Shown here piece by piece: positions 46,882 to 54,351 of a stretch of DNA of 56,843 bases. The first letter of the stretch is position 1; each line of letters opens with the position of its first letter. A program made the position numbers and the translations under genes. This DNA is from Nostoc sp. LPT (GTDB taxonomy: Bacteria; Cyanobacteriota; Cyanobacteriia; Cyanobacteriales; Nostocaceae). The stretch is from positions 1 to 56,843 of the forward strand of contig NZ_JABXKF010000003.1 of the NCBI RefSeq assembly GCF_017115165.1, given 5' to 3'. Below the pieces are notes generated by a model. It did no database searches and was not told the DNA's origin. It saw only the letters and a list, made by a program, of their open reading frames with translations.

Positions 46882-49195
46882 ATGAAACTAATTTTACGAT
46901 CGCTACTCAAACTTAAGCACACTAGTAAGATTATCCTGGCTGTGCTGCTAATCTGTCTGGTGGTACGCTTACTCCCTTATTTTGCGCCCATTCGGGCCGC
47001 AGATATTGCCCAAAATAAGTTGGCAATGCAATTTAGCGATCGCAATGGTTTACCATTAGGAACACTACTCACCCGCGATCAAGAGCATACATCAGTAGTA
47101 CCACTCAATCAGGTTTCGCTCCATTTTACCCAGGCGATTTTAGCCGCCGAAGATGGCAGCTTTTACCATCATGGGGCGTTGGATGTGAAAGCTGTTATCC
47201 GCGCTAGCAAAGAAGCCATCCACGCCAAAAGAATTGTTTCCGGCGCTTCCACAATTACTATGCAGTTGGCGCGGATGTTAGATCCAGTGCCGCGCAGCTT
47301 CTCTGGTAAACTGAGTGAGATTTGGCTATCTTGGCGGTTAGCAGCAGGGATGAACAAAGATGAAATTCTTTCTGCATATATCAATCGGCTGCCAATGGGA
47401 GGGAATATATATGGTGTGGAAGCCGCCGCGCGGACTTATTTTTCCATCCCAGCTAATGAGTTGAATCTTGCTCAAGCTAGTTTATTGGCTGCTATTCCTA
47501 ATAATCCCACATACTTTAATCCTTATGAGCATTGGGAACGGCTGAAGCAGCGACAAAAATACGTCCTTAATCGGATGGTACAGGAAAAGTATATTAGTGA
47601 GGCGATCGCAGCCCGAACACACACCGAAAAGGTTGTGTTTCAGTTCTCGCCAAGGGGGAATTATCGCTGCACCACACTTTTTATTTTGGTTAGCCAATCA
47701 GTTTGATAAGAAGCAAACAGAACAAAATTCGCCCATCCGCACGACTATAAATCGCCTTTTGCAGCAGTTTGTCGAAGCACAGGTACAACAAGTAATTTCT
47801 TCTCTAGCCTCTAACAATGTCCATGATGCAGCCGCGTTGGTGATTGATAACCACACTGGTGAAGTTTTGGCTTATGTCGGTTCACCTGATTACTTTAATG
47901 AAGCCAAACTGGGAGGCAATGATGGAGTGCAAGCACTACGTCAACCAGGTTCTACCCTTAAGCCTTTTGTCTATGAACTAGCTTTAGAAAAAGGTTTAAT
48001 TCGTCCAAATACCATTTTGGCAGATGTACCCGCCCATTATGCAATTCCCGGCGCGAAACTTTACAGCCCCACAGATTACACCGAAAGATTTCTTGGCCCT
48101 GTGCGGGTGCGAATCGCTTTAGCAAATTCTTTAAATGTACCCGCAGTGCGCGTATTAGAAAAAGTCGGTGTGGAAACTTTCTTAGAACGACTGCATAAAC
48201 TGGGATTTGAACACCTCAATCAAACTCCAGAACATTATGGTTTGGGTTTGACTCTAGGTAGTGGCGAAGTCAGCCTTTGGGAATTAGCCCGTGCATACTT
48301 AACCATAGCACGACAAGGAAATGCTACCCCTTTAGTAAGCACATTTTCCAATTCCCCAATCCAAAATCCCAAATATACAATCCAAAATTCGACGACAATA
48401 TGGCAATTAATCACCAACATACTCAGTGATAGCTATGCTCGTGCAACAGCATTTGGTGTAGACTCGGTGTTAAATTTACCCTTTCCTTCAGCTGTTAAAA
48501 CTGGCACTTCTTCCAATTTTCGAGATACTTGGACTGTTGGCTTCACTACAGATTACACCGTCGCTACTTGGGTAGGCAATTTCAACGGTGAACCGATGCG
48601 ACAGGTTTCAGGTGTGACAGGCGCAGCACCCTTATGGAATCGAATTATGTTACATCTGCACGAACATCAAGAACCAGCAGGTTTTCCATCTCCAGAAGGT
48701 TTAGTACAATTACCTGTTTGTGCAGTTTCGGGGTTACGACCCACACCAGATTGTACCTCAGTCGTGCAGGAATATTTCTATCCAGAAGATAAAAGTAATT
48801 ACGAACGTGACAATCAATTCAATTTGCCACCAGAGTATGATGAATGGTTAGCAAAACAACAGCAGTCAAATTTTACTTCTACCAATTTGAGAATTTTATC
48901 TCCGCATCATGGCGATTTATTTTTACTTTATCCTGGTGAAGAAGCGAAGCAAAAACTCGAATTTAAATTAGCAGGAAATAAATCTGCGCCTGTGGAGTGG
49001 TGGCTGAATGGTGAAAAGTTAAATACAAACTCAGCTAATTCTTTATTTTGGAATTTGCGTCCTGGTAACTGGACTTTGGAAGCGAGAAGTGGGGAAATGA
49101 GCGACAAAGTAAGCTTTCAGGTGGAGTTAGCTAATATTAAACCTACGCGTCGAGGATTTTCTATTAATACTACAACACCCAAGCAAAAAGTCTGA
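46882..49195 (+). pseudogene. pbpC: Frameshifted penicillin-binding protein 1C gene
   Basis: The 5' frame (46882-47706) encodes a membrane anchor (~19-38) and a GT51 peptidoglycan glycosyltransferase (ILAAEDGSFYHHGALD; ASTITMQLARML). The 3' frame, readable from about 47640 to 49195, holds the transpeptidase (PGSTLKPFVYE with the SxxK serine, NSLNVPA, VKTGTSS) and the BiPBP_C domain (HHGDLFLLYPGE). The frames join near 47640-47650 (VFQ / SSRQGGIIAAPHF), a one-base change. Intact PbpC would polymerise and possibly repair peptidoglycan. The split separates the two enzymatic activities, so the protein is probably not functional unless this is a sequencing error. Confidence 0.88.
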
Positions 49196-49283
49196 AACTT
49201 CCCCTTGTGAACTCCAAGCTTCACTTTTAAGGCAAACTTTCGCCACAGTGTACTAGTACAGCGCGGCGGAAATAAACAACCCC

Positions 49284-49354
49284 TGACGCTCGAAGACTCG
49301 CTAACGCTGCGCTAACGGGTGACGCTCGCAGGCTCGCTAACGCTGCGCTAACGG
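49284..49354. repeat. 36-bp direct repeat, two copies
   Basis: tgacgctcgaagactcgcta... at 49284 and tgacgctcgcaggctcgcta... at 49320, period 36, differing at a few positions; each contains the internal duplication cgctaacgctgcgctaacg. Typical dispersed intergenic sequence of Nostocales, lying behind pbpC. Confidence 0.7.
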
Positions 49355-49432
49355 CAGTTCCTCATGGGGGGAACCCCCTCTGAGCGACTGCCTCACCATT
49401 TCAAATCAACGAAACGTTTACGCTGTATTTCT

Positions 49433-49463
49433 TTTGACTTTTGACTTTTGACTTTTGACTTCC
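49433..49463. repeat. CTTTTGA heptamer repeat
   Basis: Four tandem cttttga units just before the stop codon of the NmrA-like gene. STRR-type repeat. Confidence 0.65.
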
Positions 49464-49474
49464 GTCTTGCGGTA

Positions 49475-50413
49475 CTAGTCCAATCGTAGACTCTCGTAGG
49501 TGAGTTCCGCGTTTGCCCAGTTGGTTTCTGCCAGAAATTCTCTAAATGTGGTCAGAAGTCCAGGAAATTCCTGTTCTCGTAAACACTGGACATCGGCTTG
49601 ATAACCTTGTTTGCGATACCACTGAATCAAATCGAATAGTTCCTTTTGCAGCAGGAGTAAGAAAATCCAGGCGGGTGTTTCTTTATGGATAACTTTCATC
49701 CCCTGCGCTTGGGAAAATGCCTCTGCCATCTGAAGAGGAGTCAACATATCGCCAGCTAACTCAATTTCTTGACCGATGTACTTGGTGGGATGTTTAATTA
49801 CGTAGGCAGCAACGCGGCCCATGTCCTTGGTTGTAATTAGATGAAGGGGCTTATCTGGCTGAATGGAAAATGGGAAACTACCTTTGAGGATAGAAGGGCG
49901 CGTGTACTTCTTCCAAAACTCCTCCATAAACAAGCAGGCTCGCAACATAGTAGTCGGTAAGCCAGCTGCTTTGAGAATTTTCTCTACTTGGTACTTTTGC
50001 TCAATGCGGGGGATTCCTGAATTCCTGTCTACCCCACCTGCGGAATTGTAGACAAAGTGTTTGATGTCAGCAAGTTTTGCAACTTGTGCAACTCGCTTTG
50101 CCCTCTCCACCTCTAGGGGGTCAATTTTAGGAGAGTCCGCAGAAGTAGCATGACAGTAAACAGCCGAAATGCCTGCAAAGGCTGCTATGAGAGAGGCTTC
50201 ATCGTCGAGGTTGGCTTTTACCAGTTCAACTTTGGCATCGTTGAGCTTTGCAAGAGTTGGACGATTAAGATCAATTTCTCTAGTGATGACTCGCAGGTTG
50301 GTAACTCCCTGTTCGAGAAATCCCTTGACGACATTTCCACCTGTGCCGCCAGTAACTCCGATGAGTAAGACTTTATCGGTGTTTGACTCTGTGCGATCGG
50401 GGAAATTTGACAT
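49475..50413 (-). CDS. NmrA-like NAD(P)-binding protein
   Basis: A 312-residue atypical SDR with the ATG at 50413 (MSNFPDRTESNTDKVLLIGV). An upstream start at 50473 would add 20 residues; aggt lies upstream of 50413. The dinucleotide motif is GVTGGTGGNVVKGF (GxxGxxG). A classical SDR YxxxK is not evident, although FVYNSAGGVDRN and a later QKYQVEKIL resemble the extended/NmrA type. Such proteins serve as redox sensors or isoflavone-reductase-like enzymes. Divergent from the RCCR-like operon (about 200 bp between starts). Confidence 0.83.
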   Translation of the reverse strand: MSNFPDRTESNTDKVLLIGVTGGTGGNVVKGFLEQGVTNLRVITREIDLNRPTLAKLNDAKVELVKANLDDEASLIAAFAGISAVYCHATSADSPKIDPLEVERAKRVAQVAKLADIKHFVYNSAGGVDRNSGIPRIEQKYQVEKILKAAGLPTTMLRACLFMEEFWKKYTRPSILKGSFPFSIQPDKPLHLITTKDMGRVAAYVIKHPTKYIGQEIELAGDMLTPLQMAEAFSQAQGMKVIHKETPAWIFLLLLQKELFDLIQWYRKQGYQADVQCLREQEFPGLLTTFREFLAETNWANAELTYESLRLD

Positions 50414-50612
50414 TCTCTGTTCTACCTGGAGTTCTTTATTTAAATTAAGTTTATCCAAAGACAGGAGAAGCAAACAATAATTCTACGCTACTTACAGTCG
50501 TTCTGGCTCAGTGGAAGATTTAAGAATAACTCTGACAGAAGCTAGATGCTGGATTTTTGCTTTTATATTATGTTTGTTTGCATTCATTATCTAAAAAGGA
50601 TACATACAAACA

Positions 50613-51380
50613 GTGCTTGAGCAGCAACCTAATGTAGACAGTACAGCCTTATTTAAGCAGTTGTGGGGTTGGACAAATGAACTCCGCCAGAAAATAGACG
50701 CTCGTTTTGAATTAGATCCAGATCCGTCTACCAAGAACTTTCAAAACTACTCTGCCTTGATTGGAGAAGCCCACGGCTCGCTCAATACCTTCTCTGGTTC
50801 AGAAATTGATTGGCTAGTGCATTCATGGTTGCGCGAACCTAAATCAGGCTTTTGCAATATGCACCTAACTGTTTGGCTCAAGTCGCAAATTCGTGTTCCT
50901 CATTTGGCTGTTGTCTTTGCCACGGTTCCAGAACTGTTCTTTTTTATAGATTACGTCCCTCGGACTGATTTATTCACTGACCTAAATTATTTGGATCGTT
51001 ACTACGAACCTGTGAACCAGACATATCTGGGGTTTCTTGAAGATTCACGTTTTCAGCAGTATATTAGCAAAACGCTGTATATCCGTCAGGTACAATCCCA
51101 TACTAGTTTGTGTTACACCAGTCCAGTTACAGAAGAGACACTAGCTCGTGTTCACACGGTAGCGCATGAGATGATAGATCGTTGGCTAGGTTGGGTAGAT
51201 GAAGCTGAACCAGTAGCAGAATCCGAGCGTGCTGCTTTATCTGAGCGTGACTTATTTGTGCGCCGTACTGTTGCTGAACGCGACCCAGACAACCAAATTG
51301 CTGTGCGGTTATTTGGAGCAGAAATGACAGATAAATTAGTCCGATCGCTCTGGGGTGGCGTAGGCGTTAGCCCGCCGTAG
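50613..51380 (+). CDS. Red chlorophyll catabolite reductase-like protein
   Basis: A 255-residue protein resembling RCC reductases, which belong to the ferredoxin-dependent bilin reductase fold: IDWLVHSWLREP, CNMHLTVWLKSQIRVPHLAVVF, LFFFIDYVPRTDLFTDLNYLDRYYEP and a tail with WLGWVDEAE. RCCR reduces a linear tetrapyrrole during chlorophyll breakdown in plants; the role in cyanobacteria is unknown. It starts at TTG (50613). The last residues (GGVGVSPP) are encoded by a dispersed intergenic repeat (ggcgtaggcgttagcccgcc), so the original C-terminus has been replaced. First gene of a probable three-gene operon. Confidence 0.65.
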   Translation: MLEQQPNVDSTALFKQLWGWTNELRQKIDARFELDPDPSTKNFQNYSALIGEAHGSLNTFSGSEIDWLVHSWLREPKSGFCNMHLTVWLKSQIRVPHLAVVFATVPELFFFIDYVPRTDLFTDLNYLDRYYEPVNQTYLGFLEDSRFQQYISKTLYIRQVQSHTSLCYTSPVTEETLARVHTVAHEMIDRWLGWVDEAEPVAESERAALSERDLFVRRTVAERDPDNQIAVRLFGAEMTDKLVRSLWGGVGVSPP

Positions 51381-51413
51381 GCATCGCATTCTATAGAATT
51401 TGGTGAGGGAATT

Positions 51414-52457
51414 TTGGACAATAACACCGATAATCTCAACACATACCGTGCCTTAGCGCTGCAAGTTACCTGTCATGCAGTCAACCAAACAAGCCATCGC
51501 CACGAAGCGCGATCGCTCATGCAAAACTCCATCAACCGCCTAGCACAACAAATTGCTGCCAGTATCGCTTTCATCGGCTTCGATTGTCGTTTAATTGTAC
51601 TGCCAGAATATTTCCTGACTGGTTTCCCGATGGGAGATTCTCTCTTAGGATGGGCAGAAAAAGCTTGTATAGAAATGGCTGGTGCTGAGTATGAGGCACT
51701 TGGTAAAATTGCCCAAAAGCATAAAATCTTTTTGGCTGGTAACGCCTACGAAGTTGACCCCAACTTTCCCGGATTGTACTTCCAAACCTGCTTTATTCTT
51801 GACCCTTCTGGCTCAATTGTTTTGCGATATCGGCGGCTGAATTCCTTATTTGCTCCTACACCCCATGATGTTTGGGATAAATATCTTGACTGCTATGGTT
51901 TAGAGGGAGTTTTCCCCGTAGTCAAAACGGAGATCGGTAATTTGGCGGCTTTAGCATCAGAAGAAATTTTGTATCCAGAAGTGGCGCGGTGTTTGGCGAT
52001 GCGAGGAGCAGAGATTTTTGTCCATTCCACCTCGGAAGTATATAACAAAAACCTCACGCCCAAAGATGCGGCAAAAATCACTCGCGCCGTCGAAAATATG
52101 GCTTATGTAGTTTCAGCTAATACCGCAGGCATCGCTAATATTGCTATCCCCATTGCTTCGGCTGATGGTGGCTCTAAAATCATTGACCATCGCGGAATCG
52201 TTTTAGCAGAAACAGGTGCAGGTGAGAGTATGGCAGCATTTGCAGAGATTGATTTAGGAGCATTACGCCGCGATCGCCGCCGACCAGGGTTAAATAATTT
52301 ACTTTCACGCCAACGATTTGAACTATACGCCGAAAGTTATCGCCAATCACACTTTTACCCAGCTAATACTATGCTGGAGGGAGAAGTAGACCGCAAACAC
52401 TTCCTGCAAACGCAGCAAGCCACCATTGAGCGGTTAGCCAAACTGGGAATTATTTGA
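51414..52457 (+). CDS. Nitrilase-superfamily protein with degenerate triad
   Basis: A 347-residue carbon-nitrogen hydrolase fold. The catalytic Glu is kept in LIVLPEYFLTGFP. Where the Lys is expected the protein has RYRRLN (Arg), and where the nucleophilic Cys is expected (xCYDxRFPE-type motif) it has ALASEEILYPEVAR (Ser). The rest of the fold is well conserved (RCLAMRGAEIFVHST, AYVVSANTAG). It is therefore probably not a working amidase or nitrilase and may bind a ligand or partner. Start: TTG at 51414 with gaggga 4 bp upstream. Lies 34 bp behind the RCCR-like gene and 121 bp before the aldehyde dehydrogenase gene. Confidence 0.82.
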   Translation: MDNNTDNLNTYRALALQVTCHAVNQTSHRHEARSLMQNSINRLAQQIAASIAFIGFDCRLIVLPEYFLTGFPMGDSLLGWAEKACIEMAGAEYEALGKIAQKHKIFLAGNAYEVDPNFPGLYFQTCFILDPSGSIVLRYRRLNSLFAPTPHDVWDKYLDCYGLEGVFPVVKTEIGNLAALASEEILYPEVARCLAMRGAEIFVHSTSEVYNKNLTPKDAAKITRAVENMAYVVSANTAGIANIAIPIASADGGSKIIDHRGIVLAETGAGESMAAFAEIDLGALRRDRRRPGLNNLLSRQRFELYAESYRQSHFYPANTMLEGEVDRKHFLQTQQATIERLAKLGII

Positions 52458-52578
52458 ATTGGAGCATTGGGCATGGGGAAATAAACAAGAAATAATCAAT
52501 AACTCTTTACTAATGACAAATGACCAATACTTCGGCTTCTCTACGAGACGCTACGCGAACGCTCAGTACAAGTGACCA

Positions 52579-53997
52579 ATGACTAATCCAATAGAAGTCC
52601 GCAATCCTCGAACTGGCAAATTTGACTACGTAGTTATCCCGCCGCCTCCCAGGCTGCTGGCACAGCAATGTAAGCGCACCCGCAGGGCGCAAGTTAGCTG
52701 GCAGCAACTGGGTTTAGAGGGGAGAATTGAAGCCTTACAGCAGTGGAAGCAAGCGATATTATCAGGGCGCGATCGCTTGACAGAGGCTTTGGTAAATGAT
52801 ACAGGAAGATTATCGACCTCAGTATTGGAAATAGACTCCTTCCTCTCTAGCATTGATCGCTGGTGTAAGTTAGCGCCGGAATTGTTACAAGACTCTGCCA
52901 AAAATACAGCCATTCCATTTATCGCTTTGCAACAAACATCCGTTCCTTATCCCCTAGTTGGGGTAATTAGCCCGTGGAATTTTCCACTGTTACTGTCGAC
53001 CATTGATACCATTCCGGCATTACTGGCGGGTTGTGCTGTCATTGTTAAACCCAGTGAAATTGCTCCCCGCTTCGTAGCACCACTGAAAACAGCAATCAGC
53101 GCCGTTCCTGAATTGCGCGACGTATTAACTTTTGTCGAAGGAGCAGGCGAAACTGGATCTGCTTTGATTGAAAATGTAGATTTGGTGTGCTTTACAGGCA
53201 GTGTAGCAACGGGGCGAAAAGTAGCAGAAGCGGCTGCTAAACGGTTTATTCCGGCTTTTTTGGAATTAGGAGGAAAAGACCCTGCGATCGTTTTAGAATC
53301 AGCCAATTTAGAATTAGCAACCTCAGCAATATTGTGGGGTTCCGTCGTCAATACCGGACAGTCATGCCTCTCCATTGAGCGAATTTATGTTGCTGAATCG
53401 ATATTTGAAAAGTTTTACCATCAATTAGTAGCCAAAGCACATCGCCTTGAGCTAGCCTATCCCACAGTTGAAAGTGGAGAAATTGGCCCGATCATTGCCG
53501 AAAGACAAGCAGCCGTTATTAGCGATCATCTTCTAGATGCAGTTGAAAAAGGAGCAGTAATTCACTGCGGCGGTGTAATTGAAGACTTAGGTGGGGGTTG
53601 GTGGTGTCGTCCAACAGTGCTTACCCAAGTTAATCATTCCATGAAAGTGATGACCGAAGAGACGTTCGGCCCGATTATGCCAGTCATGCCTTTTTCCACA
53701 GTAGAGGAAGCAGTGTCTTTAGCGAATGACTCAATTTATGGATTAAGCGCTGCTGTCTTTGCCTTGGAGGCCGAAGCCTTAGAAGTTTCCCAGCAGATAG
53801 ATGCAGGTGCTATTAGTATCAACGATGCTGCACTTACCGCCCTCATGCACGAGGGAGAGAAAAACGCCTTCAAATTCTCCGGTATGGGAGGGTCACGCAT
53901 GGGTGCAGCCGCGCTGAAACGGTTCATGCGAAAAAAAGCTATTTTGATTAAAACTAACGCTACTAATGACCCTTGGTGGTTTGAGAATGGGGAGTGA
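52579..53997 (+). CDS. NAD(P)-dependent aldehyde dehydrogenase
   Basis: A 472-residue ALDH-superfamily protein. VISPWNFPLLLS (oxyanion Asn) near 130, KPSE near 160, CFTGSVATGRKVA for the cofactor, the general-base Glu in LELGGKDPAIV, the nucleophilic Cys in NTGQSCLSIERIYV and EETFGPIMPV. All catalytic residues are present. It oxidises an aldehyde to the acid in the cytoplasm; substrate unknown. Third gene of the run with the RCCR-like and nitrilase-like genes, though the 121-bp gap contains dispersed repeat sequence. Starts at ATG 52579; a tgaccaat phrase repeated upstream is part of that repeat sequence. Confidence 0.9.
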   Translation: MTNPIEVRNPRTGKFDYVVIPPPPRLLAQQCKRTRRAQVSWQQLGLEGRIEALQQWKQAILSGRDRLTEALVNDTGRLSTSVLEIDSFLSSIDRWCKLAPELLQDSAKNTAIPFIALQQTSVPYPLVGVISPWNFPLLLSTIDTIPALLAGCAVIVKPSEIAPRFVAPLKTAISAVPELRDVLTFVEGAGETGSALIENVDLVCFTGSVATGRKVAEAAAKRFIPAFLELGGKDPAIVLESANLELATSAILWGSVVNTGQSCLSIERIYVAESIFEKFYHQLVAKAHRLELAYPTVESGEIGPIIAERQAAVISDHLLDAVEKGAVIHCGGVIEDLGGGWWCRPTVLTQVNHSMKVMTEETFGPIMPVMPFSTVEEAVSLANDSIYGLSAAVFALEAEALEVSQQIDAGAISINDAALTALMHEGEKNAFKFSGMGGSRMGAAALKRFMRKKAILIKTNATNDPWWFENGE

Positions 53998-54351
53998 CCA
54001 ATGCCATCATCACTATGCAACTCATTACCGTAACCAATGGCGTAGCTTGCCGCCGTTCGCAAAGCGTCTCCAAGAGTTGGCATCGCATTCTCATTCTGTT
54101 CAAAATATTTGACCAGAGGCGATCGCCTCTGCCACAGTTTCGTCCACGAGAACCAAAGCACCTGGAAGAATTTTGATAGTTTTGGTTCAGAACACAAGTC
54201 TTTTCGTTGAGAACACGAGTCCATTCGTTCAGAACACAAGTCTATTTTCAACAATTTGTTGTCTAGTATTAAGAAAACCTATAGGTCGGTTTCTACAATA
54301 GCGTTACACTCTATAACGGACTAAGCCTTTATGTAGATCCTGTAGCGCCTG
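53998..54351. other. Intergenic region with dispersed repeat and 21-bp units
   Basis: No gene. Contains a dispersed motif (ggcgtagcttgccgccgttc, 54040-54059), a HIP1-like site and three 21-bp repeat units (listed separately). The last ~100 bp are AT-rich and presumably hold the promoter of the restriction-modification gene. Confidence 0.5.
54184..54246. repeat. 21-bp tandem repeat, three units
   Basis: Units start at 54184, 54205 and 54226 (cgttcagaacacaagtctatt and variants). Same period as the arrays at 1, 8728, 10201 and 12208, with a different sequence. Upstream of the restriction-modification gene. Confidence 0.8.
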
